From assembly GCA_021298595.1 (NCBI GenBank), contig JAJTHL010000013.1, forward strand, positions 1-59,154: a DNA stretch of 59,154 nt, written 5' to 3'. Below are positions 1 through 8,763 of this stretch, piece by piece. The notes below the pieces were generated by a model. It saw only the letters and a program-made list of their open reading frames with translations. It had not been told where the DNA came from and did no database searches. Position 1 is the stretch's first letter. Each line of letters begins with the position of its first letter. Position numbers and translations under genes: made by a program. Source of the stretch: Alphaproteobacteria bacterium (lineage in GTDB: Bacteria > Pseudomonadota > Alphaproteobacteria > Caedimonadales > UBA1908).

Positions 1-86
1 ATAAATATTTATTCTTAATAGAATATGTTTTTTAAAAAAAACACACGGGCACCTTTGCTCTTGTGATTTTAAGCAGAGTCTTACAC

Positions 87-155
87 GGTGTATTTTCTGC
101 CTTGCGTGAGGCCTCGACTATCCATAGTCAGGGTCCGAGCATGCTAAAATACACC
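87..155. repeat. Long imperfect inverted repeat
   Basis: The outer arms GGTGTATTTT (87-96) and AAAATACACC (146-155) are perfectly complementary. The core also pairs, GACTAT (116-121) with ATAGTC (124-129), and partial pairing lies between. The element could fold as one long hairpin. It has no adjacent T-run, so it is not a standard intrinsic terminator. It could be a transposon-derived palindrome or the 3' hairpin of a decayed minus-strand gene. Confidence 0.5.
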
Positions 156-597
156 TGCTTTTTATGGGGGATTAACTTTTTCCCTAGAGACGCACTAAGC
201 TCAAAAGTCTTGACTTGATTATTTGGGATTAAGGTCTGTTTTTTCTGGGCATGGCTCATGTCATCCCAAGGGGTAATAGAGCAAGCCTCGGCGATCTCTC
301 TTTCTTGGGGTCATAACCGTTGGTGGTAAATAGCTACTTGATTATTTTTCAACGCTTCACCGCGTTGGCATACATTTCATCTGCACTCTTATAGCTCTTG
401 TTGAATCTAAAGGTAAACGTGCCGTACTGCCTAAGGAGCATTGTCTTCCCTTGGGTCGCACGATCTGTGTGGCTTAAATATTTTTACCATCAGCGAAATG
501 CGGCATTTGTATGATTCAAGGCCAAACCGGTTTGAACGCTACCCACTTTGCTAAGAGGCGTTTTCTCCAGGAAGGCTCTATGGAAGGACGCCCCCGC
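128..597 (-). pseudogene. Possible gene remnant, unknown family
   Basis: On the minus strand, short open pieces with protein-like composition follow one another in different frames. About 35 residues lie near 597-495. After two in-frame stops comes a piece containing QYGTFTFRFNKSYKSADEMY (about 480-355). In a shifted frame comes a piece containing EIAEACSITPWDDMSHAQ that ends at a TGA at 128-130. This pattern suggests a gene that decayed through stops and frameshifts, but chance open frames are possible. The family was not recognised. Confidence 0.25.
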
Positions 598-607
598 CTA
601 TGGATTA

Positions 608-631
608 CAAGGCCCAAGAACAGGGGCCTTG
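608..631. repeat. GC-rich hairpin
   Basis: CAAGGCCC (608-615) and GGGCCTTG (624-631) form a perfect 8-bp stem with an 8-nt loop. It lies about 40 bases downstream of the stop of the minus-strand subtilase-like gene. It could act in termination or 3' end protection, although no T-run follows it on that strand. Confidence 0.45.
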
Positions 632-672
632 AGGACCATTCAAACGAATCCTATGATCTGCCCCTGAGAGTT

Positions 673-2535
673 TTATTCATACCGCCTGTTTTCAGCCTTT
701 CCGTGATGGATATAATGCCACGTGGCAAAGGAGCTTGCCTCTGCAGCTGGCATCGTCTTTGTGTGGTCTCTCACATCGGGATTGAGCTGTAAATAGCGCT
801 GGGCATTAAACCCAGGGGGGAGCACGTCAGGGGCATGAGCGCGCCCCTCTTGGGCGCCGTGATGGACAAAGTGCCAATAGGCAAAGGACCGCGCGTCTTC
901 GGGTGGCATCCCTTGGGTGACTGCTTTGACGTCTGCATGCAAAGATAGATAGGTCTCGGGGTTAAAGGTTTGCAGGATCCCACTTGGCCGGTGAGCTCTT
1001 CCTTCTGTTTTTCCATGGGCCAGATAATGCTCATACGCAAATGAACGTCTTTGGGAGGGGGTCATCGCTTTTGTATGGGACGTCAGGTCAGGGTGGGCGT
1101 AAATGTAGGCGTCTGCCTGGAAACCCCTAGGAAGTCCCGTACCTTTAAAAAGCCGGTTTTCTTTAGCACCGTGCTGGAGATAGTGCTGAACGCCAAAGGC
1201 TTCTTTTTGTGCGGACGCCAACGAGGCCGTTTCTTTTTGCAGGTCGGGATTCAAGGCAAGATACGCCTCCACCTTAAAATCTGCAGGAAGCAAATACTTT
1301 TGTCCTTTAAGACCCTGGGGCGGCACCCCGCATATGTCGTAGGCCTTTCTAAACGCCGCCAACGGGTTCACACGCCCGCGTCCCGTGAGCACACCCAAAG
1401 GATCCGTTTCCACCGCCGCTCCCGATTTTAAAATCGCTTTGGCAAGGGTTTTAGGTTGGCAGGTGGGATAGGCTTCTTGAAGAAGGGCCAGCACCCCTGT
1501 GAGTTGAGGCGCCGCAAAGGAAGTGCCTGTAGGGCCCGTCTCATCGACCAACGCCGTGATAAACTTATTTTTTAGGGCCCCTGCTCTGGCACTGTAATCT
1601 GAAATTTGTTGTTCTTGTTTAAGGGCGCCGACAATTAAACAAGAACTTTTAATGTCACTCTCTTTTAAACGTTGTTTCCATTGAAGGCTATGCCACAACG
1701 ATGTCATGTGTGTTACGTCTGGTGCTTTGATATAAGCAATCTCAACGTCTTTTTCGCCAAGGGCGAGGGGTACATTTCCGCCAGCACTGACAAAAACGCC
1801 CCCGTCTGCCCCTAGTCTTTTTAACTCAGCCTCCATAAGATCACCTGAAGTGAACGTAATAGAAGCATTGATAATTCTGGCACCCTTAACGCGCAATTGA
1901 TTTAGTATTAAGACAAAGCCCTGTTGAAAATTTGCACTTGTATTTGAAGTAATCTTACCACTGAGTCTTCCCGTAAACCCTCCATCCATGAAAGAAGCCA
2001 ACGGCGCATAATACTGTTTTCCCTCTTTAGAAAAGGTGTATACATCCACATTGGAAGGGATTCTGTTTAATATCACTTCTTCATCTTTTGAAAATGATAA
2101 CTCCTCAAACAGATGAGGGTAACAAGAAGGTGCGTTAGATTGTGAAACAAGAGCAGCAATTTGGGCCACCTGAATAGCATTGGCTTTTAGAGCATAAAGC
2201 ATAAGATTTTTTTTGGCTTTTATGGAAAAAGAATTAAATTTCTGCTCCATCGATTGGCGCACCGTTAAGGCCGTTCCAGAAAGCTTGCTCAAATCCGCTG
2301 AAAAAATTAACGCTTGTGGAGCCGTTTCGCGAATAAAACTCGACACTAAAAGTCCATGACTTCCTACTCCTGTAAAATGATCAAGTACGCCAACTTTGAC
2401 CCCCTTTCCTGTGTATCCAAGGTCTTTAAGATCATGGATATTGGATTGGATGTGAGGAGATGATGCCTCACCCGTCTGTGCAATGACACCTATCAAAAGA
2501 ACAATAAAGATTTTTTTGACAATTCTAGGGCGCAT
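673..2535 (-). CDS. Secreted subtilisin-like serine protease with four C-terminal HY-x-x-HG-x-x-E repeats
   Basis: 620 residues with a Sec signal peptide (about 1-24). The S8-type signature pieces are VGVLD (Asp52), SHG (His60), SAGGN (Asn254, oxyanion hole) and GTSFAAP (Ser339), so a complete triad can be drawn. The Asp-His spacing is only 8 residues, against roughly 30 or more in classical subtilases. After the catalytic part come four repeats of about 43 residues (near 420-462, 471-514, 523-565, 575-618) of the form F-x-x-x-x-Y-L-x-x-x-P-D-x...HY-x-x-HG-x-x-E-x-R. Similar repeats occur in alphaproteobacterial secreted and RTX-type proteins. The start has an AAAGGA site 9 bases upstream. 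The likely role is an exported protease acting outside the cytoplasm; the substrate is unknown. The compressed Asp-His region leaves some doubt about activity. Confidence 0.75.
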   Translation of the reverse strand: MRPRIVKKIFIVLLIGVIAQTGEASSPHIQSNIHDLKDLGYTGKGVKVGVLDHFTGVGSHGLLVSSFIRETAPQALIFSADLSKLSGTALTVRQSMEQKFNSFSIKAKKNLMLYALKANAIQVAQIAALVSQSNAPSCYPHLFEELSFSKDEEVILNRIPSNVDVYTFSKEGKQYYAPLASFMDGGFTGRLSGKITSNTSANFQQGFVLILNQLRVKGARIINASITFTSGDLMEAELKRLGADGGVFVSAGGNVPLALGEKDVEIAYIKAPDVTHMTSLWHSLQWKQRLKESDIKSSCLIVGALKQEQQISDYSARAGALKNKFITALVDETGPTGTSFAAPQLTGVLALLQEAYPTCQPKTLAKAILKSGAAVETDPLGVLTGRGRVNPLAAFRKAYDICGVPPQGLKGQKYLLPADFKVEAYLALNPDLQKETASLASAQKEAFGVQHYLQHGAKENRLFKGTGLPRGFQADAYIYAHPDLTSHTKAMTPSQRRSFAYEHYLAHGKTEGRAHRPSGILQTFNPETYLSLHADVKAVTQGMPPEDARSFAYWHFVHHGAQEGRAHAPDVLPPGFNAQRYLQLNPDVRDHTKTMPAAEASSFATWHYIHHGKAENRRYE

Positions 2536-2660
2536 AAAAAAAATTCCTTTAATTAAAAAATGAAAAAAAACTCATCTTTAAAAACCATTTTTACTTATTT
2601 TTTATCAAAAGATTCCCATATTCTCCCACAAGAGTATTCTCTTCCGCGCGACACCAGTAA

Positions 2661-3440
2661 CTACTGCGACGTCCAGGCGCCGTCGATGGGCATCACAGCG
2701 CCCGTAATGGAGTCAGCTGACGCCGAACACAAAAAGACAACAAATCCTCCAATTTCATCGGTGCGCACAAATTTTTTGGTGGCTTGGGGGCCAAGCATGA
2801 CGTCGCGAATAACAGCCTCCCTTGTGATGCCCCGGGCCTTGGCTGTGTCATCAATTTGCGCATCCACAAGAGGGGTATGGACATAGCCCGGGCAAAGGGC
2901 GTTACAGGTCACCCCGTCCTCGGCAGCCTCAAGGGCGACAACCTTTGTAAGTCCAGCCAGGCCGTGCTTGGCCGACACATAGGCCGACTTAAACGGCGAG
3001 GCCACAAGGGCGTGGGCAGACGCAATATTGACAATGCGCCCCCATTTCCTTTGGCGCATGGCAGGCAGAAGGAGTCTTGTCAGGTGAAAAGGCGCCGAAA
3101 GACTGAGGGCGATGATCAGGTCCCATTTGGCCACGGGAAATGTTTCAATGGGATTGACAAATTGAACGCCTGCGTTATTCACAAGGATATCGACGCCTCC
3201 TTTTTGGTCCAGACGTTTGGCCATGGCTTCCATTCCGCTCACATCTGTCAAATCGACGCCTTCGAAGGTGACGTCCACCTTGTAATCCCTCGCCATGTCA
3301 CGTTGAAGGTCTTCGATGGCCTTGGCCTCACCAAATCCATTCAAAATAATATGACATCCTTGCTCGGCTAGGCTCTTTGCGATGGCAAGGCCAATCCCAC
3401 TGGTTGATCCCGTCACCAGTGCTTTTTTTCCTCTTAACAT
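2661..3440 (-). CDS. bdhA: 3-hydroxybutyrate dehydrogenase (SDR family)
   Basis: 259 residues, the usual length for a classical short-chain dehydrogenase. Visible motifs are the cofactor loop TGSTSGIG (10-17), NNAG (88-91) and the catalytic Ser141, Tyr154 and Lys158 (YVSAK). Overall similarity to D-3-hydroxybutyrate dehydrogenases is strong, including the NGFG segment after beta-2 and the C-terminal GAVMPIDGAWTSQ. It should interconvert 3-hydroxybutyrate and acetoacetate with NAD in the cytoplasm, in ketone-body or polyhydroxybutyrate use. No polyhydroxybutyrate or CoA-transferase gene is adjacent. Other SDR substrates cannot be excluded. Confidence 0.88.
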   Translation of the reverse strand: MLRGKKALVTGSTSGIGLAIAKSLAEQGCHIILNGFGEAKAIEDLQRDMARDYKVDVTFEGVDLTDVSGMEAMAKRLDQKGGVDILVNNAGVQFVNPIETFPVAKWDLIIALSLSAPFHLTRLLLPAMRQRKWGRIVNIASAHALVASPFKSAYVSAKHGLAGLTKVVALEAAEDGVTCNALCPGYVHTPLVDAQIDDTAKARGITREAVIRDVMLGPQATKKFVRTDEIGGFVVFLCSASADSITGAVMPIDGAWTSQ

Positions 3441-3511
3441 GTTATATCCCTCTTCATCACGACTCTTAATTATTAGCTTTGAAGGGTATCTTTTTTATTA
3501 ATTTGTTCTTA

Positions 3512-4327
3512 TCACCCATGGGATAGGGTCTGCGTTGGGCTGATGGCATATAGGTGAAGTGGTCTGATTTCCCGTGGGATAAAGTGTTTTAAAACGCCCA
3601 TGCAGGACGGCATAAATGACGAAACAAGATGATTGAACCCATGGCTTTGAGTTTCTTGAAAGATCCTGGCAAGCACCGCAGTTCCAATTCCTTTTTGCTG
3701 ATACTGGGGCAAAACGCACGCCCAATATAGTCCTCTTACTCCCTCGTGGCAAAAGAGTTGGAAGGCTCCTACAGCAAGATTTTCTTGATAAATCAGAAAG
3801 AGTTGCAAAGCATTTCTGTCTTTTTTTAAAGAAAGACCACGCATAAACTCGAGGGCCATTCCCGCCTCATGGCCAAAGCATGCAGCTGAAATTCTGTCAA
3901 AGGTTGATAGCTCTTCGTATGTAGAGATTTGCTGAAGGTGAAACTCTGTACCGGACACCAGGTTTCCAACCTTATGGGCCGTCTCAAAAGTCAGACCGTG
4001 CACAGGAATCGAATTCTTAAGATGAAGAAACTCTGAAAAAAAGTCTGTACCCACATCTGCTGGTTTTTCTTTTTGGAGCCAGAGGGATGGAGTCTTTTTT
4101 GCAAGAGTTGAAACCTCAATCTTTTGCGTAGCGCTCAACGTATCAACGTCGCCGTAAAATAAGTTAAAAAGAGGATGAGGAATCCCAGAGTAAAGATACG
4201 ATAACTCTCCCCACTGAGTACGAGACCAGCTAGACATGTAGGCCAAATGGGTCAGGTAGGCCCACAAGTGGTTTATTGAACAAGGGGCCGATAAATAAGC
4301 ATTATCAACCCGCGCCAAAGATGACAT
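3512..4327 (-). CDS. GNAT-family N-acetyltransferase
   Basis: 271 residues, cytoplasmic, no signal peptide. The C-terminal half is a GNAT fold. The acetyl-CoA motif A is seen as VLPQYQQKGIGTAVL (Gln-x-x-Gly-x-Gly), preceded by a strand reading LYWACV. The N-terminal 130 residues (with WSRTQWGELSYLYSGIPHPL) resemble the extra N-terminal domain of two-domain GNAT proteins. The acceptor is unknown. It is transcribed alone, divergently from hfq across a 430-base AT-rich spacer. Confidence 0.7.
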   Translation of the reverse strand: MSSLARVDNAYLSAPCSINHLWAYLTHLAYMSSWSRTQWGELSYLYSGIPHPLFNLFYGDVDTLSATQKIEVSTLAKKTPSLWLQKEKPADVGTDFFSEFLHLKNSIPVHGLTFETAHKVGNLVSGTEFHLQQISTYEELSTFDRISAACFGHEAGMALEFMRGLSLKKDRNALQLFLIYQENLAVGAFQLFCHEGVRGLYWACVLPQYQQKGIGTAVLARIFQETQSHGFNHLVSSFMPSCMGVLKHFIPREIRPLHLYAISPTQTLSHG

Positions 4328-4760
4328 AAAGCACTCCCGTTTTATTTTATTGATAAATCATAGTGAGAGCCATCAAGAGCTGTCAACATAAATGAAAAAT
4401 TTATTTTTTTCATTTACTTATTGACACACAGTCTAATGAGACTAGACGTTAAAGGTCCTATATATAGATTAAGTTTGTGCCTCACATTTTGATGTGACGA
4501 ACTATTTTTAAAAACTATATCAAAAATGCCAGCATTGAAAAATGGACTGCTTTTTATTAAAATTACATTTATTTTGGTAGCTTTTCTTTTTTATTGAAGT
4601 AGTGACTTTTTGGCAATATAATGAAGATATATTCTTGGTGTGATCTGATAAATTGGTGTTTTAGACAAAGCGACAAAAAAACAGACATACAAAGAATGTC
4701 CTGACAAGGTTCATAAATTCATATCGCCCGCGGGGTGATTACAGAAACGGAGTAAAAACT
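4328..4760. other. AT-rich divergent spacer upstream of hfq
   Basis: 433 bases with no coding potential, between the divergent GNAT gene and hfq. It holds a small dyad AGTCT-aatg-AGACT (4430-4443) next to a TTGACA at 4421-4426 that has no well-placed -10 box. It also holds the clear hfq promoter at 4594-4622. A leader of about 130 bases is expected before hfq; no conserved RNA structure was recognised in it. Confidence 0.5.
4594..4622 (+). promoter_or_regulatory. Sigma-70-type promoter for hfq-hflX
   Basis: TTGAAG (4594-4599), a 17-base spacer and a consensus TATAAT (4617-4622). Transcription should begin near 4629, giving a leader of about 130 bases before hfq. It is the best match in the spacer. 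Confidence 0.7.
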
Positions 4761-5012
4761 ATGGCAACGGAAAAAAGCCAAAGCCTGCAAGATGTATTCT
4801 TGAATACAATGCGTAAGAATAAAGCACCTTTGACGGTATTTTTAGTCAACGGCGTCAAACTCCAAGGCATCATCACCTGGTTTGATAGCTTTTCCATTCT
4901 TCTCAGGCGTGACGCGCAATCACAACTTGTTTACAAACATGCGATTTCGACTATTATGCCCATGGGGGCCGTCCCCCTTTACGAGGCAGAGACAGATTCG
5001 ACGTCTGTGTAG
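4761..5012 (+). CDS. hfq: RNA chaperone Hfq
   Basis: 83 residues, the normal size for Hfq. The Sm1 region reads [20 protein letters not shown] and the Sm2 region carries [10 protein letters not shown], matching the Hfq YKHAI signature. The Sm-like hexamer binds small RNAs and mRNAs for post-transcriptional control. A GGAG site precedes the ATG. hflX follows 20 bases downstream, the same order as in many proteobacteria, so the two are probably co-transcribed from the promoter at 4594-4622. Confidence 0.97.
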   Translation: MATEKSQSLQDVFLNTMRKNKAPLTVFLVNGVKLQGIITWFDSFSILLRRDAQSQLVYKHAISTIMPMGAVPLYEAETDSTSV

Positions 5013-5032
5013 GACAAGATAGAAGGGGAAAC

Positions 5033-6361
5033 GTGACTCAGGATTTTCAACGCCATAACGGTTCTCCCTCATCTTCTGGAAAGGCTTTCGTCATCTATCC
5101 GGCGATTGTCACGAAAGAAACATCCGATCCCTTTGCAGAGGAAGCGCGCCTTGAAGAAGCGTGCGGCCTTGCCCTTGCCATCGACCTTGATGTCACCCAC
5201 AGTGAAGTCATCCGCCTTCGAAGCCCACGCCCTGCAACCTTGATTGGTTCAGGATCCGTGGAGACCCTGGCCAGCATGATTCAAGCCAAGAAACCAGACC
5301 TTGTGGTGATGGATACGGCGCTTACCCCCATTCAACAGCGCAACCTGGAAAAAGCCTGGAAATGTAAGGTCATTGACCGAACAGGCCTGATTCTAGAAAT
5401 TTTTGGGGCACGCGCCCGCACTTCGGAAGGAAGCCTCCAGGTAGAGCTTGCGGCCCTGATGTATCAAAAAAGCCGCCTTGTGCGCTCATGGACACACCTA
5501 GAGCGTCAACGGGGTGGCCTTGGCTTTATTGGGGGGCCTGGCGAGACGCAGCTTGAAATGGACCGACGTCTTATTACCGAGCGCATCGTCAAAATTAAAA
5601 AAGAGCTCGCCCAAGTCAAACGTACAAGAGCCCTGCACCGACGTGCCAGACGCCGCGTACCCTACCCCATTGTGGCACTTGTGGGCTATACCAATGCCGG
5701 CAAGTCAACGCTTTTTAACCGCCTAACCAAGGCAGAGGTGTTTGCCAAAGATCTCCTTTTTGCCACCCTTGACCCTACCATGCGAAGCCTAAAGCTCCCG
5801 TCAGGACGAGAGGTCATTTTATCCGATACAGTGGGTTTTATTTCCGATCTCCCGACCCAGCTGATCGCGGCTTTTCACGCAACTCTAGAAGAAGTGCTCG
5901 AGGCTGACCTTATCCTTCATGTGCGCGATATCTCACACCCTCAAAGCGATAACCAAAACCAAGATGTGCGCAAAGTTCTAGAAGAAATGGGCCTCACGTC
6001 ATCCCTAGAAGAAGGCATGATTGAGGTTCTAAACAAGGTGGACTTGCTGCCCTCTCTGGACGACATGCCAGCCCCGCCCCGTCACCGAGTCTTTGTTTCT
6101 GCCTTGACAGGAAAAGGTGTGGATGACTTGCTCCTGCGCATTGACGAGCGTCTGGCCATGGCTGAAAAAATTTACGCGTACGAGCTCCCTTTTGAGGCAG
6201 GAGAAGCCCTTGCCTGGCTCCATGCGCATGGCGACATACAAACCCAGGACGAGACAGAAACGGGCATCAGTGTTGTGGTTCGTATGAGTCCTGTAAACGC
6301 CCACCGCTTTGAAAAAAAATATTTAACCGAGGACAATGCCAGGCACTATGCCTCTTCTTAA
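5033..6361 (+). CDS. hflX: Ribosome-associated GTPase HflX
   Basis: 442 residues from a GTG start with AGAAGGGG upstream. The HflX N-terminal domain is followed by the conserved glycine-rich segment GGLGFIGGPGETQ (161-173) and a basic linker. The G domain has G1 GYTNAGKS (218-225), G3 DTVGF, G4 NKVD and G5 SALTGKG. HflX proteins bind the 50S subunit and split or rescue stalled ribosomes, notably in heat stress. It follows hfq and converges with rlmH, with only 12 bases between the stops. Confidence 0.96.
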   Translation: MTQDFQRHNGSPSSSGKAFVIYPAIVTKETSDPFAEEARLEEACGLALAIDLDVTHSEVIRLRSPRPATLIGSGSVETLASMIQAKKPDLVVMDTALTPIQQRNLEKAWKCKVIDRTGLILEIFGARARTSEGSLQVELAALMYQKSRLVRSWTHLERQRGGLGFIGGPGETQLEMDRRLITERIVKIKKELAQVKRTRALHRRARRRVPYPIVALVGYTNAGKSTLFNRLTKAEVFAKDLLFATLDPTMRSLKLPSGREVILSDTVGFISDLPTQLIAAFHATLEEVLEADLILHVRDISHPQSDNQNQDVRKVLEEMGLTSSLEEGMIEVLNKVDLLPSLDDMPAPPRHRVFVSALTGKGVDDLLLRIDERLAMAEKIYAYELPFEAGEALAWLHAHGDIQTQDETETGISVVVRMSPVNAHRFEKKYLTEDNARHYASS

Positions 6362-6373
6362 GGCAAACACTTC

Positions 6374-6832
6374 CTACTCCCGGTGATAAGGGTGCCCGAC
6401 CTGGATTTGCTGGGCGCGGTAAAGCTGCTCCATGAGCATCACGCGGGCAAGTTTATGAGGCCACACCATAGCACCTAAGGACAAAAGGAGGTCCGCGCGC
6501 GCGCGCACCTCGGGTGTCAGGCCGTCCGCCCCTCCCATAAGAAACACAAATTGAGGAAAACCCTCTAATTGTTTTTGGGACAGAAGTGCTGAAAAGGCAG
6601 GACTTGTAAGGCCTTTGCCCCGCTCGTCTAGGGCGATCACGAAGGCGCCCATGGGCACGCCCGCCAAAAGCCATTTGGCTTCTTCTTGCTGCAACGCGGC
6701 CGGGGAAACCTTTTGTTTGATCTCTCCTTCTTGCACACTCACCTCCCACCGCAGGCGTTTTTGATAGGTCAAAAGCGCCTCTTCCAAAGGATCGCCTTTT
6801 ATCTTACCAATGGCCCGAATGGTTACGCGCAT
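6374..6832 (-). CDS. rlmH: 23S rRNA pseudouridine-1915 N3-methyltransferase RlmH
   Basis: 152 residues, typical for this SPOUT-class methyltransferase. Diagnostic pieces are LDERGKGLTSPAF, FLMGGADGL (SAM-binding knot), MVWPHKLARVMLMEQLYRA and the C-terminal HPYHRE. It methylates pseudouridine 1915 in helix 69 of 23S rRNA in 70S ribosomes. In many alphaproteobacteria it follows rsfS; no rsfS is present here. Confidence 0.95.
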   Translation of the reverse strand: MRVTIRAIGKIKGDPLEEALLTYQKRLRWEVSVQEGEIKQKVSPAALQQEEAKWLLAGVPMGAFVIALDERGKGLTSPAFSALLSQKQLEGFPQFVFLMGGADGLTPEVRARADLLLSLGAMVWPHKLARVMLMEQLYRAQQIQVGHPYHRE

Positions 6833-6887
6833 CCCGTCTTCCTAAAAAACAACATCTCTGACGAAGAGGCTTTTGACAAGGTGTCCC

Positions 6888-7757
6888 TTATGAACGAGGT
6901 GGACACGGAATAAAGTCATCGGCGTCTCCTGGCACTGTGGGAAAACGCCCCTCTTGCCAGTCATGGGCAGCACTCTCAAATTTTCCAGGATCAGAGGCCA
7001 CAAAATTCCACCATAGATACCGAGGCCCCTCCACGGCCGCCCCGCCTAGGACCATGAAGTGAGCGTCCTCTTCGGCGAAAAGCGCAAGTTCTTTCTTTTC
7101 ACCCGCAACCAAAAGACGCATGGGCGGATGGCGCGTTCCGTCTACGGACACCTCTCCCGAAATCAGGTAAATACCTTGCTCTTCTGCCAGAGGCGGCAAG
7201 GAAAAAGTCTGCCCCCTCGAAAGTCGCACCTCCATATAGAGGGTGTCGCTTAGGGGGCGCACAGGGGATGAAAGCCCAAAGGCATTTCCCATGATCAAAC
7301 GCCCGGTGGCCCCTTCTTGAGTGAACGTCGGCAATTTTGCCCCGACATGATGGTGAAACGCAGGCGCGCACGTTTCGTCTTTTTGGGGCAGCACAAGCCA
7401 GCTTTGAATGCCATAAAGAGGCTCACCTGCCACCCGTCTTGCCCTAGGGGTGCGCTCGCTGTGCACAATGCCGCGCCCGGCCGTCATCAGATTCACGTCC
7501 CCTGGCACAATGGTTTGAAAGGATCCCAAGGAATCTCGGTGATCAAGGGCCCCTTTAAAAAGATAGGTCACCGTCTCAAGACCGATATGGGGATGGGGTC
7601 TTACGTCAATACCCTGATCTGTTACAAATTCACCGGGACCGATTTGGTCCCAAAAAATAAAGGGGCCCACCATCATGCGGTTCGGTCCACCCGCCGGAAG
7701 CACACGGTGTACTTTAAAGTTTCCCACATCACTGATTTTTGGCAAAAGGACTTTCAT
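6888..7757 (-). CDS. Pirin-family cupin protein
   Basis: 289 residues from the ATG at 7757, which has AGGA 9 bases upstream. An ATG at 7784 is an alternative. An open frame runs further, to 7997, but that part overlaps the divergent gene and does not look like pirin. The N-terminal cupin carries the metal-site signature HPHIGLETVTYL, later GRGIVHSE, with the usual His-x-His...His...Glu set. The C-terminal domain matches Pirin_C. Pirins are Fe-binding proteins; some bacterial ones oxidise quercetin, others bind partner enzymes or transcription factors. The physiological substrate cannot be read from the sequence. Confidence 0.88.
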   Translation of the reverse strand: MKVLLPKISDVGNFKVHRVLPAGGPNRMMVGPFIFWDQIGPGEFVTDQGIDVRPHPHIGLETVTYLFKGALDHRDSLGSFQTIVPGDVNLMTAGRGIVHSERTPRARRVAGEPLYGIQSWLVLPQKDETCAPAFHHHVGAKLPTFTQEGATGRLIMGNAFGLSSPVRPLSDTLYMEVRLSRGQTFSLPPLAEEQGIYLISGEVSVDGTRHPPMRLLVAGEKKELALFAEEDAHFMVLGGAAVEGPRYLWWNFVASDPGKFESAAHDWQEGRFPTVPGDADDFIPCPPRS

Positions 7758-7914
7758 GATGTTGATTCCTGTTTCATGTGACATACGTAGGGTGCCTCTT
7801 TTTAGACGTTCTTTCAAGTCCTGGCACGTTTTTGTCTTTCTAAAGCCAACTCTCCCTTGCAGGGGTAGGCTCAACGCGCTAAAGGTAAGAAGAATTGATA
7901 ACGATGAGGGATCT

Positions 7915-8619
7915 ATGTCCGCTTTTTCCGATGTCCGCGCCGCCCTTGACGCGCTAATTAGCGCCACGTCACCTGAGGTCGCCCTTCGCTTTTTCAAGAC
8001 AGGGCCCGGGGAATACGCCAGTCATGATCAGTTCCATGGCCTAAGCGTGCCCAATGTGCGCGCCCTTGCCAAAAAATACGCGCCTGCCCTCACACGTGAG
8101 GAAGTCCTGACGTTTTTATCCTCTCCTTTTAATGAAGAGCGTCTTTTAGGGATTTTTTTTCTTATCTTTCAATATGAAAAAGCCGCGCCTGCCCAACAAG
8201 ACGAGCTCTACGCGTTTTCTTTGACCCAGATGCCTCAGATAAACAATTGGAACTTGGTTGACCTTTACGCGCCCAAACTGATGGGGATGCATCTTCTTGC
8301 GCGGGACCGCTCCATTCTTGATCATTTTGTCAAATCTGCAATTATGTGGGAAAGACGTATCGCCGTTGTGTCAACTTTAACCTTTATCAGGGCACACGAC
8401 CTTCAACCCACCTTGCGCCTTTGCCAGACCCTCATGAGTGACAAAGAAGACCTGATGCACAAGGCTTGCGGCTGGATGTTGCGGGAGGTCGGTAAAAAAG
8501 ACGAAGGCCTGCTACGGACGTTTTTGAACGCCCATAAAGGGCATATGCCGCGCACCATGCTACGGTACGCCATCGAAAGATTTTCACCCGAAGAGCGCGC
8601 GGCGTTTCTTAAAAAATAG
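7915..8619 (+). CDS. DNA alkylation repair protein (AlkD-like HEAT-repeat family)
   Basis: 234 residues from the ATG at 7915, with GAGGG just upstream. A longer open frame exists back to 7675 but lacks family similarity. Typical pieces are GPGEYASHDQFHGLSVPNVR, the INNWNLVDLYAPKLMG helix and MWERRIAVVSTLTFI, which hold the conserved Trp and Arg residues of AlkD-type glycosylases. Later come KEDLMHKACGWMLREVGK and MPRTMLRYAIERF. The HEAT-like solenoid excises 3- or 7-alkylated purines. It is divergent from the pirin gene. Confidence 0.88.
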   Translation: MSAFSDVRAALDALISATSPEVALRFFKTGPGEYASHDQFHGLSVPNVRALAKKYAPALTREEVLTFLSSPFNEERLLGIFFLIFQYEKAAPAQQDELYAFSLTQMPQINNWNLVDLYAPKLMGMHLLARDRSILDHFVKSAIMWERRIAVVSTLTFIRAHDLQPTLRLCQTLMSDKEDLMHKACGWMLREVGKKDEGLLRTFLNAHKGHMPRTMLRYAIERFSPEERAAFLKK

Positions 8620-8763
8620 CCACGATCCAAAACCCTGAGAAACAAAGACGCGGACGTGCAAAACCCCATACGCGCTTAGTGCTGGCACACGTAAGCATCC
8701 GACGCAACTTTGATAGCCTTTCGTGCGCACAATGCAGGGTGTGCGCTCACATGGAATCGATGA

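Larger units (their letters stand above)
1..672. other. Gene-poor stretch with hairpins
   Basis: No intact coding region is visible on either strand. The stretch holds a long imperfect hairpin (87-155), a GC-rich hairpin (608-631) and short minus-strand reading-frame pieces that may be an eroded gene (128-597). The first 30 bases are AT-rich with a small TATTCT/AGAATA dyad at 10-25. No tRNA, rRNA or clear regulatory RNA was recognised. Confidence 0.5.

Noticed and set aside
511-792. Plus-strand open frame of 93 codons
   Set aside because: Half of it overlaps the subtilase-like gene; no ribosome site and no protein-like pattern.
4421-4464. TTGACA with TATATA upstream of hfq
   Set aside because: The boxes are about 32 bases apart, too far for a sigma-70 promoter; the site at 4594-4622 is far better.
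7675-7914. N-terminal extension of the AlkD-like frame
   Set aside because: Overlaps the pirin gene and lacks family similarity; GAGGG lies before the ATG at 7915.
7758-7997. N-terminal extension of the pirin frame
   Set aside because: Open to 7997 but overlaps the start of the divergent AlkD-like gene and has no pirin similarity; a good ribosome site supports the start at 7757.
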